The notes under the pieces were generated by a model that saw only the letters and a list, made by a program, of their open reading frames with translations, searched no databases and was not told where the DNA came from. A DNA stretch of 10,667 nt. Origin: SIG578 sp045543635. GTDB taxonomy: Bacteria; Bacillota; Clostridia; Oscillospirales; Ruminococcaceae. Where the stretch lies: contig JAZQMT010000124.1 in assembly GCA_045543635.1 (NCBI GenBank), positions 1-10,667 of the forward strand, written 5' to 3'. Positions 1 through 6,434 of the stretch are shown here, piece after piece. A program made the position numbers and the translations under genes. Numbering within the stretch: position 1 is the first letter of the stretch; each line of letters begins with the position of its first letter.

Positions 1-71
1 GGATCAAAGGAATAGGGCTTGGGATAAGCGGCGTAAATGGATTCGTGAAGTGTGTTAATAGTGTGTTTCAT
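1..71 (-). CDS. N-terminal fragment of an unrecognised protein, cut by the window edge
   Basis: An ATG at 69-71 opens a frame that stays open to the left edge, giving 23 residues that begin MKHTINTLHESIYAAYPKP. I do not recognise the family from so short a piece. It is very likely a real gene: a strong AAGGAGG ribosome-binding site lies 9 nt upstream of the ATG and a consensus promoter lies further upstream (116-143). It sits just beyond the ftsH terminator, on the same strand but as a separate transcription unit. The fragment has no signal-peptide or membrane character. Function is unknown. Confidence 0.75.
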   Translation of the reverse strand, partial: MKHTINTLHESIYAAYPKPYSFD

Positions 72-80
72 GATAGAAAG

Positions 81-90
81 CCTCCTTTTT
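81..90 (-). promoter_or_regulatory. Ribosome-binding site for the left-edge gene
   Basis: Read on the minus strand this is AAAAAGGAGG, a near-perfect anti-16S match with 9 nt between GGAGG and the ATG at 71. It is the main reason for accepting the truncated left-edge frame as a gene. Confidence 0.8.
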
Positions 91-115
91 GCTTTTAATC
101 AATAAGACTACCATA

Positions 116-143
116 ATTATAGTGGTGACTAAAAAAAAGTCAA
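116..143 (-). promoter_or_regulatory. Sigma-A-type promoter for the left-edge gene
   Basis: On the minus strand there is a -35 TTGACT (138-143), a 16-nt spacer and a perfect -10 TATAAT (116-121). Transcription would start near 109, giving a short leader of about 40 nt before the ATG at 71. The promoter lies immediately downstream of the ftsH terminator, so the left-edge gene is transcribed independently of the rnj-ftsH unit. Confidence 0.8.
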
Positions 144-144
144 T

Positions 145-181
145 AAAAAAGCCGCAAAATATATAATTTTGCGGCTTTTTT
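145..181 (-). terminator. Rho-independent terminator after ftsH
   Basis: A perfect 10-bp inverted repeat (151-160 GCCGCAAAAT against 166-175 ATTTTGCGGC) encloses a 5-nt loop. It is flanked by six A on the left and six T on the right, so the palindrome has a U-tract in both directions. In the minus-strand transcript it lies about 45 nt after the ftsH stop codon and ends the operon. By symmetry it could also stop transcription from the left, although no plus-strand gene is visible there. Its distal edge almost touches the -35 of the next promoter. Confidence 0.92.
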
Positions 182-225
182 GGTATTGTTTCATAATTTC
201 GCTATTTGATTTTTGTGAGAGTTTG

Positions 226-2190
226 CTAATTTTCATCAATGGCTTCTGTATCCGGCTCAGCCTCCTGCTCAGCCTCCTGCGGTGCGGGAGCAATTTCGTC
301 GGCTTTTGGATCGTCGGTTTCTTTCGGAGCTTTTAGCTCTACAAAGCCTTTTTCCATAAGTGAATCAAACTCAAGTTGATCTATTTTTTCATGCTCTAAG
401 AGATATTCGGCAATGAGCTTTAGTTTATCCATATGCTCATTGAGAATATCAATAGCTTGCTTGTAAGCAGTATCAATAATAGAGCGAACTTCTTTATCAA
501 TTTCAAAGGCAATCGTTTCGGAATATCCGCGCGACTGCGAAATATTTCTTCCGAGAAAGACTTCGCCGTCTTCATCATGGCCGTAAACCATGTTGCCGAG
601 TTTGTCGGAGAAACCATATTTGGTGACCATCGCTTTGGCTATCGCAGTGGCACGCTCCATATCGTTGGAAGCTCCGGTGGTAACATCATTTTGGGTGAGT
701 GCTTCGGAGGCGCGTCCGCCAAGCAGGCCAACAATGGTTTCGCGCATTTCGTTTTTGGACATATGCATTTTATCCTGCTCAGGCAGCGACATGGTAAAGC
801 CCGCTGCCATTCCACGCTGGATAATGGAAATGTGGTGAACCGGATCCTGCGTTTCCAGATAGTACATACAAATTGCATGCCCAGCTTCGTGATATGCGGT
901 GATGCGATTATCTTTTTCAGTAACCTTGCGGGATTTCTTTTCGGTACCTGCGACAACCTTGATGGTAGCCTCCTCAATATCGGCTTCAATAATGGCCTTG
1001 CGGTTATTGCGGGCGGCTAAAAGAGCAGCCTCATTCATGAGGTTTTCAAGATCAGCTCCTGTAAATCCGGTGGTAGAACGGGCAATAACTTTAAGATCGA
1101 CATCAGGACCAAGTGGCTTACCGCGGGAATGAACCTTTAAAATTTCCTCTCTGCCCTTTACATCAGGATAACCGACTACGATTTCTCGGTCAAATCTTCC
1201 GGGGCGAAGCAGTGCAGGGTCCAGAATATCGCGGCGGTTGGTAGCTGCGATAACGATAACGCCTTCGTTTATGCCAAAACCATCCATCTCTACCAGCAGC
1301 TGATTTAGGGTTTGCTCTCTCTCATCATGTCCGCCGCCGAGACCTGCACCTCTGTGACGGCCAACCGCGTCAATTTCGTCAATGAAAATAATGCTGGGAG
1401 AATTTTTCTTTGCTTGATCGAACAGATCGCGCACACGCGATGCACCAACGCCAACAAACATCTCAACAAAATCAGAGCCCGAAATGGAAAAGAAGGGGAC
1501 TCCCGCCTCACCTGCAACAGCACGGGCTAAGAGGGTTTTACCTGTACCCGGAGGGCCCATTAAAAGAACTCCTTTTGGAATTCGGGCGCCTAATTCATTG
1601 AATTTTTTTGGGGATTTTAAGAAATCAACGATTTCGGCAAGCTCTTCCTTTTCTTCGTCTGCACCTGCAACATCTTTAAAGGTGGTCTTGCCTAATTTGG
1701 GATTGGCAATTTTTGCCTTGCCAAAGGAGGAGACCTTTCCGCCTCCGAGCCCTCCATCCTGCATTTTCTTCATCACGAAGATATATAGTCCGACCACTAC
1801 TCCGATGGTAAGCAGTGTGGGAAGCAGAGCAAACCACCAAGGGGTAGGAGTGGCAGGCAGACGATCGCCCTGAATTCTTTGCTCCAAAGGCTTGCCTTTG
1901 TTATAGGCTTCCAGATAAGGCTCAACATCCTCTATAAAGAGCGTGATACTGGGGAGAGTATAAGAAAGCTTGTCACTGCCTATTTCCTTGTCTTTTTCAA
2001 AAAGAGTTAGGGAGAGATTGTTATTGTCAAAATTAATGATATATGATTTGACCTTGTTCTCTTCAAAAAGATTTACGATTTGATCGTATGTTAAGGTTTT
2101 CGGTGTGGGCATCATACGCCACATGCCCCAGATTAAGGCAAATATTGAAAGGGCTGCAAGTATAAAGCCTGTTATATTGCGTTTTTTCAT
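226..2190 (-). CDS. ftsH: ATP-dependent zinc metalloprotease FtsH
   Basis: Membrane-anchored AAA+ protease, a homohexamer that extracts and degrades unassembled membrane proteins and regulatory proteins. Length is 654 aa from ATG 2190, a normal size. Visible in order: a transmembrane helix (about 6-26); an extracytoplasmic domain (about 30-115); a second transmembrane helix (about 119-140); Walker A GPPGTGKT (212-219); the pore motif FVGVG (245-249); Walker B IIFIDE (267-272); the second region of homology ending DPALLRPGRFDR (324-335); the zinc-binding HEAGH (434-438); and a likely third zinc ligand, Asp510 in GASND. The tail after about 620 is acidic and Glu/Ala/Pro-rich, probably disordered. 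A TTG lies one codon upstream (2193), but the ATG sits 9 nt from GGAGG (2200-2204) and is preferred. It is the last gene before the terminator, 20 nt after hpt. In Bacillus relatives TilS and Hpt are reported to activate ftsH transcription; no separate ftsH promoter is obvious here. Confidence 0.98.
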   Translation of the reverse strand: MKKRNITGFILAALSIFALIWGMWRMMPTPKTLTYDQIVNLFEENKVKSYIINFDNNNLSLTLFEKDKEIGSDKLSYTLPSITLFIEDVEPYLEAYNKGKPLEQRIQGDRLPATPTPWWFALLPTLLTIGVVVGLYIFVMKKMQDGGLGGGKVSSFGKAKIANPKLGKTTFKDVAGADEEKEELAEIVDFLKSPKKFNELGARIPKGVLLMGPPGTGKTLLARAVAGEAGVPFFSISGSDFVEMFVGVGASRVRDLFDQAKKNSPSIIFIDEIDAVGRHRGAGLGGGHDEREQTLNQLLVEMDGFGINEGVIVIAATNRRDILDPALLRPGRFDREIVVGYPDVKGREEILKVHSRGKPLGPDVDLKVIARSTTGFTGADLENLMNEAALLAARNNRKAIIEADIEEATIKVVAGTEKKSRKVTEKDNRITAYHEAGHAICMYYLETQDPVHHISIIQRGMAAGFTMSLPEQDKMHMSKNEMRETIVGLLGGRASEALTQNDVTTGASNDMERATAIAKAMVTKYGFSDKLGNMVYGHDEDGEVFLGRNISQSRGYSETIAFEIDKEVRSIIDTAYKQAIDILNEHMDKLKLIAEYLLEHEKIDQLEFDSLMEKGFVELKAPKETDDPKADEIAPAPQEAEQEAEPDTEAIDEN

Positions 2191-2210
2191 CAAGCTTTTC
2201 CTCCGGTAGG

Positions 2211-2750
2211 TTATTTTTCATAAACTTGGGGTTTTAAAACTCCGACAGCAGGGAAATTGCGATATTTCTCATCAAAATCAAGCCCGTATCCCACGACAAA
2301 CTCATCGGGAATATCAAAGCAGTAATAATCTGCCTTAATGTCCACTTTGCGGCGTGAGGGCTTGTCAAGCAGTGTTGCAATGCGGATACTGCGGGTTCCG
2401 CGCTGCTCTAAAAGACCGGTGATGTATTTTAAGGTCATTCCGCTGTCAAGAATGTCCTCCACGATAAGAACGTCGTAGCCGTGCAAATCTAAATCAAGGT
2501 CTTTAACGATCTTAACAACACCCGAGGTCTTAACGCCGCTTCCATAACTCGAAACTGCCATAAAATCAATTCTGGCAGGGATAGTGATGGCGCGCATGAG
2601 GTCAGCCATAAAAACCACCGAGCCTTTTAAAATGCTGACTAAGAGCAAATTTTTGCCTTGGTAATCGCGGCTTATCTGGGCTCCCAGCTCGGTTACTTTT
2701 TGGCGAATTTCTTCTTCGGTCACAAGGATCTTTAAAATGTCATTTTTCAT
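2211..2750 (-). CDS. hpt: Hypoxanthine(-guanine) phosphoribosyltransferase
   Basis: Purine salvage enzyme in the cytosol: transfers phosphoribose from PRPP to hypoxanthine or guanine, giving IMP or GMP. Length is 179 aa, typical of bacterial HPRT. Diagnostic segments are LLVSILKGSVVFMADL (36-51, the PPi loop), the PRPP-binding motif VLIVEDILDSGMT (94-106, acidic pair Glu98-Asp99), Lys130 in LLDKPSRR, which should contact the purine, and VVGYGLDFDEKYRNFP (152-167), a region strongly conserved in Hpt. The ATG lies inside the end of tilS, with an 11-nt overlap in a different frame, so translation is probably coupled; its own site is a modest GGAG about 10 nt upstream. In Bacillota this enzyme is a known (p)ppGpp target. 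Relative preference for guanine or hypoxanthine cannot be judged from sequence. Confidence 0.97.
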   Translation of the reverse strand: MKNDILKILVTEEEIRQKVTELGAQISRDYQGKNLLLVSILKGSVVFMADLMRAITIPARIDFMAVSSYGSGVKTSGVVKIVKDLDLDLHGYDVLIVEDILDSGMTLKYITGLLEQRGTRSIRIATLLDKPSRRKVDIKADYYCFDIPDEFVVGYGLDFDEKYRNFPAVGVLKPQVYEK

Positions 2751-4134
2751 TTTGGATTTTCTCCGTATTCCTTAGATGTTCTTCAAAAATCTCGATAAAA
2801 AGGATTTTTTGTGTCTGCTCGCTTACAGCGGCAGAGCGATCAACTCCCAAGCCTTCTACCCAAAACACATGGGAAGAGCAGGCTAACACAGGTATTATAT
2901 CCCTTTTTTCAACAGGAATTTTTGACTCATTAAAAAGTTTTTTTAAAGTTTTTGTAACATTTCGGGGAAAAAGGGTAATAAAATCGCCGCTTTTCCGAGG
3001 GCGAAAAACAAAACCATTGTTTATTATATCATAGTCTAAACAATTTTTTAATAGTTTTTGGGAATTTTTTTTGATTTTTATAAATTCTTGCTGTGAAATT
3101 TCACCAAGCTTTAATATCCGCCCATCGGGCAGAAGATATTCTCCGCAAGCGGCAGGAATTTGATAGTGGGCTTTGGGCTTTTTCTGCCGTTTTTCGAAAC
3201 GAATGATATTGTCATCATCGCAGATGATAAATCCGTCTTTGCAGACAGAGATGCAAAAACTTCCATTTTCTGCCGCAGAGAGAATTTCATCACAGCGTTT
3301 TTTTGTTAGCATAACATTATTTTCTGTAAACAACTTTGCGATTATTCCGCGTTTTAGCGTAATATCGGCTTTTAAAAATTTATCCCTGTCAATACCGCCG
3401 TATTTCGCGGCTTTTTTATAAAAGCAATCGGTTTGTTTTTCAATAAAAGCTGCTTGCTCGCGAGCAAGCTCGGTTAAGTTTTGCACCGCAAATTCAAAAG
3501 CAGGGTTTAATTTTTTTAAAGCCGGAATCAGTTGAGCTCTAATGAAATTTCGGCTGTAATTTGTGTCAAAGTTGGTGGTGTCGGTCATAAAAGGCTGCGA
3601 GATTCGCGCAAGGTATGCTTCAATTTCCTCTCTGGTACATTCAATGAGCGGGCGAATAATGTTGTTGCGTACAGGGGCGATAGAGGAGAGACCGGCAGGT
3701 GAAGTACCTCTCGCAAGATGAAAAATTAAAGTTTCGGCACAGTCACTAAGCGTGTGCGCTGTAGCAATTTTTGCACCGCCTATTTCTTGAGATGTTTTAT
3801 CAAAAAAATTGTAACGCACTTGGCGGCCGCATTCCTCAAAACCAAGCTTTTTCTCTTGAGCAAGCGCTTTTACATCGCAACGCAAAAGATAAAAAGGAAG
3901 GGTGTGCAGAGCGCAGAAATCTCGTACAAACTTTTCATCTCGGTCAGCTTCCTCTCCGCGTAAAAGATGATTTACATGGCAGACCGAGAGACTAAGCGAA
4001 AGCTCAGTGCGAATTTCTAAAAGAAAGCAAAGCAGTGCCATGGAATCAGCACCGCCTGAAACAGCGGCAATAATTCGATTGCCTTGTTGAAGCATTTTAT
4101 AGCGGCGGACAGTTTGCAGAGCTTTATTATTCAT
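2740..4134 (-). CDS. tilS: tRNA(Ile)-lysidine synthetase
   Basis: ATP-dependent enzyme that attaches lysine to C34 of the CAU-anticodon tRNA-Ile, so that it reads AUA and is charged with isoleucine; essential in nearly all bacteria. Length is 464 aa, the long Bacillota form. The N-terminal N-type ATP-pyrophosphatase domain shows the PP-loop VSGGADS (25-31), HVNHLLRG (53-60), AHTLSDCAETLIFHLARG (126-143) and RPLI (161-164), followed by the RNFIR segment (195-199). A central substrate-recognition region follows, then a TilS C-terminal domain (about 376-450, with FRPRKSGDFI). The usual ADD(Q/N)AET segment reads LSDCAET here; the Asp and AET are kept, so I expect an active enzyme. The start overlaps the end of dnaB by 8 nt (ATGAATAA) and only a weak AGGAT lies upstream, which suggests translation coupled to dnaB. 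Confidence 0.96.
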   Translation of the reverse strand: MNNKALQTVRRYKMLQQGNRIIAAVSGGADSMALLCFLLEIRTELSLSLSVCHVNHLLRGEEADRDEKFVRDFCALHTLPFYLLRCDVKALAQEKKLGFEECGRQVRYNFFDKTSQEIGGAKIATAHTLSDCAETLIFHLARGTSPAGLSSIAPVRNNIIRPLIECTREEIEAYLARISQPFMTDTTNFDTNYSRNFIRAQLIPALKKLNPAFEFAVQNLTELAREQAAFIEKQTDCFYKKAAKYGGIDRDKFLKADITLKRGIIAKLFTENNVMLTKKRCDEILSAAENGSFCISVCKDGFIICDDDNIIRFEKRQKKPKAHYQIPAACGEYLLPDGRILKLGEISQQEFIKIKKNSQKLLKNCLDYDIINNGFVFRPRKSGDFITLFPRNVTKTLKKLFNESKIPVEKRDIIPVLACSSHVFWVEGLGVDRSAAVSEQTQKILFIEIFEEHLRNTEKIQNEK

Positions 4135-5491
4135 CTTTTAAATATCCTAAGGTTGAAAATTTGGTGTATTGACCATCCCAATGGAACTGAATGGTTTTTG
4201 CCTCGCCGTGGCGGTTTTTGGCAATCTTACAGTTAACGATATAGCTGTTACCTATCGGAGCGCCGCCTTGTCCTTGTTGCCCCTGTTGCCCATCGTTATT
4301 TTCATTTTCACGGTAAAGCATTAAAACAATATCGGCATCCTGCTCAATTGAACCGGATTCACGCAGGTCGGAAAGCATGGGCTCGGGACTCTTTTCAGAG
4401 GCACGGCTTAGCTGTGAAAGAACGATTACGGGAACATTTAAGTCACGCGCTAAAATTTTCAGGTCTCTTGTGATGGCAGAAACCTCCTGCACGCGGTTAT
4501 CAATGCGCTTTGCCGAGGTCATCAGCTGCAAATAGTCTACGATAACCAGCCCTAAATCGTTAACTCTGCGCAATTTTGCACGCATATCGGCAATATTGAT
4601 GCTGGAGGTGTCATCAATGTAAATGGCAGATGACGAGAGAATACCCGAAGCTTCGGCAAGGTCTGCCCATTGTGAATCTTCCAGCTGACCGATGCGAAGC
4701 TGGGTATTGGGAATGCGGGCTGCCGAGGAGAGCATTCGCATAACAAGCTGTTCCTTGGACATTTCCAAACTAAACACCGCAACGCTTTTTCCTGAGCGTT
4801 CACCCACATGAGAAGCAATGTTCAGCGCAAGACTGGTTTTACCAACACCGGGGCGTGCTGCGATAATGATAAGGTCGGATTTATTAAGACCGTTGGTTGT
4901 GCGGTCTAAATCCGAAAAACCGGAGGAAAGCCCCAACAGCCCGCCGCGGCTCTCACGGGAGAGGCGCTGTAGGTCGTCATAGGTATTAACGATAACATCG
5001 GAAATATGTACAAGGCCGGTCGAATCCCTGCCTTGGCGAATTTCAAAGATTTTTTGCTCGGCGTGGTCTAAAAGGTCCTTGGCATCAATGCCCTCATTTG
5101 CTTCGCGGCGAATATCACCCGAAACCTGAATTAAACGGCGCACATAATACCGTTCTCGAACAATTTTGGCATATTCATCTACATTTTTGGTGGTAGGAAC
5201 AACCTGTACAAGCTGTGTCAGGTATAGTTTTGCCTGCTCGTCACTGTCAAAAATATGCTCGTTTCTCGCCCTGCCTAAAACGGTGATGAAATCCATGGTT
5301 TCTCCTGCCGAAAACATGGAAAGCATTAACGAAAAAAGCTCACGATGCTGCTGTTTGTAAAAACAGTCAGCAGTAACATATTCCAAAACCGTCGGCATAC
5401 AAGAGGGGTCGAGAAGAAGTGCGCCGAGCACCGATTGCTCCGCCTCCGGATCAAAGGGGAGCTGCTCAAAGCTGTCGGTGAAAGCATCCAT
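4127..5491 (-). CDS. dnaB: Replicative DNA helicase DnaB (DnaC in Bacillus naming)
   Basis: Hexameric helicase that unwinds DNA at the replication fork and recruits primase. Length is 454 aa, normal for the family. The N-terminal helicase domain (about 10-115, starting LPFDPEAEQSVLGALLLDP) is followed by a linker and the RecA-like domain, with GLSSGFSDLDRTTNGL (187-202), Walker A RPGVGKTS (213-220), SLEMSKEQL (241-249), Walker B LVIVDYLQL (315-323), SQLSR (359-363), LRESGSIEQDAD (376-387) and the late KNRHG (425-429) near the subunit interface. A Gln/Gly-rich insertion (about 398-412) sits between MLYRE and IVNCKIAKNRHG. The ATG is preceded by GGAGG with good spacing, 29 nt after the upstream 150-aa gene. 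There is no intein or split. The context is the conserved rplI-dnaB neighbourhood. Confidence 0.98.
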   Translation of the reverse strand: MDAFTDSFEQLPFDPEAEQSVLGALLLDPSCMPTVLEYVTADCFYKQQHRELFSLMLSMFSAGETMDFITVLGRARNEHIFDSDEQAKLYLTQLVQVVPTTKNVDEYAKIVRERYYVRRLIQVSGDIRREANEGIDAKDLLDHAEQKIFEIRQGRDSTGLVHISDVIVNTYDDLQRLSRESRGGLLGLSSGFSDLDRTTNGLNKSDLIIIAARPGVGKTSLALNIASHVGERSGKSVAVFSLEMSKEQLVMRMLSSAARIPNTQLRIGQLEDSQWADLAEASGILSSSAIYIDDTSSINIADMRAKLRRVNDLGLVIVDYLQLMTSAKRIDNRVQEVSAITRDLKILARDLNVPVIVLSQLSRASEKSPEPMLSDLRESGSIEQDADIVLMLYRENENNDGQQGQQGQGGAPIGNSYIVNCKIAKNRHGEAKTIQFHWDGQYTKFSTLGYLKDE

Positions 5492-5520
5492 TTTTATTCC
5501 TCCGTCAATTTTAGACTAAT

Positions 5521-5973
5521 TTAAGGGTGTAGAACCTTTTTTGCAAAAGCGGCAGTCTCCTTAAAAGAAGAAGCCCCTATAATGGGAAAACTTTCGCAGC
5601 AAAAAAGCATGTGCTGTGAAAGGTCAAAAGCTGCGGGAACGATAAGGGCACCCTCCGTCTTGAGGGCGCGGCCTTTGATAAGCTTAAGGGTCTTGTCCGA
5701 AAGCTTTTCGGAAATGAACAGTGGAATTACCGAAACCTTTCCTTTCTTTGCGCTATCATCATAAAATGCAACGCTCATGGCGTACTTTGCAAGCTTTTGG
5801 CATAGTTCTGCCTCAGCCTCTCGATCATGCACGATAAAACAGAAAACACGCAAATCTTTAGGTAAATGCGATTTTGGTGCTGTCAACATTTTAAAGCTGT
5901 GGTGCGCGATGGAAATATATTCACTTTTTTGAAAATGAGTTTCAATTTTGGCACAGTAGCTTTGATGATCCAT
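5521..5973 (-). CDS. Unrecognised 150-aa cytosolic protein between rplI and dnaB
   Basis: I do not recognise this family. The frame is 150 aa from the ATG at 5973. A TTG one codon earlier is possible, but the ATG has the better spacing (8 nt) from a GGGG site that overlaps the rplI stop codon. The protein has no signal peptide or obvious membrane helix. It alternates hydrophobic strands (LRVFCFIVHD at about 41-50, KVSVIPLFISEKL at about 79-91, EGALIVPAAFDL at about 107-118, LFCCESFPIIGAS) with charged helices, which suggests a small alpha/beta fold. Three Cys and several His are scattered, with no CxxC pair. Its place inside a run of essential genes, with a proper ribosome-binding site and tight spacing, supports a real expressed gene. 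No function is proposed; a link to L9, replication or c-di-AMP would be guesswork. Confidence 0.8.
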   Translation of the reverse strand: MDHQSYCAKIETHFQKSEYISIAHHSFKMLTAPKSHLPKDLRVFCFIVHDREAEAELCQKLAKYAMSVAFYDDSAKKGKVSVIPLFISEKLSDKTLKLIKGRALKTEGALIVPAAFDLSQHMLFCCESFPIIGASSFKETAAFAKKVLHP

Positions 5974-5985
5974 CAAAATCGCCCC

Positions 5986-6432
5986 TTACTGTTCACAAAC
6001 AGTTACTTTGAGATTAGCGATAACGCCTGAGTAAAGCTTAATGGGAACAGTAAATGTTCCGAAAGCTTTGATGTCTGCATCAAGCATGATCTTTTTCTTA
6101 TCAATGTCTAAAGAAAGTGCTTTCTTAATTTCGGCTGCGATTTCTTTGGAGGTCACCGAGCCAAAGAGTCTTCCGCCGGCTCCTGCTTTGGCTGCAATGG
6201 AAATTTGAGCGGCATCAAGCTTTTTCTTAGCCTCTTGGGCAGCGTCTTTCAGTTCTTTCTCGTGATGCTCTTTGGAGGCAACTGCGTTGTTGTATTCATT
6301 CATTGCCTGTGCATTGGCTTCAACTGCAAGTCCTTTGGGAAACAAAAAGTTTCTGGCATATCCGTCTGAAACATTGATGATCTCACCTTTTTTTCCGTTC
6401 CCCTTTACATCTGCTTTTAAAATAACCTTCAT
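5986..6432 (-). CDS. rplI: 50S ribosomal protein L9
   Basis: Structural protein of the large ribosomal subunit that binds 23S rRNA near the L1 stalk and helps limit frameshifting. Length is 148 aa, matching the usual 147-150. The N-terminal rRNA-binding domain carries the family signature (about 12-36, GNGKKGEIINVSDGYARNF then LFPKGLA), followed by the long charged connecting helix (about 42-75, with HHEKELKDAAQEAKKKL) and the C-terminal domain containing GRLFGSVTSKEIA (87-99). The ATG lies 2 nt after the gdpP stop, and its AGGAGG site is formed by the last codons of gdpP, so the two are likely coupled. The gdpP-rplI-dnaB association is a known conserved cluster in Bacillota. Confidence 0.98.
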   Translation of the reverse strand: MKVILKADVKGNGKKGEIINVSDGYARNFLFPKGLAVEANAQAMNEYNNAVASKEHHEKELKDAAQEAKKKLDAAQISIAAKAGAGGRLFGSVTSKEIAAEIKKALSLDIDKKKIMLDADIKAFGTFTVPIKLYSGVIANLKVTVCEQ

Positions 6433-6434
6433 TT

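Noticed and set aside
172..310. GdpP as a diguanylate cyclase (residues 172-310 of the protein, not DNA positions)
   Set aside because: The GGDEF-like domain lacks the GG(D/E)EF active motif, as in the GdpP family, so c-di-GMP synthesis is not expected.
433..1020. Plus-strand 195-aa open frame antisense to ftsH
   Set aside because: It lies opposite the conserved AAA+/protease region of ftsH, has no ribosome-binding site or family resemblance, and is explained as a shadow of ftsH codon use.
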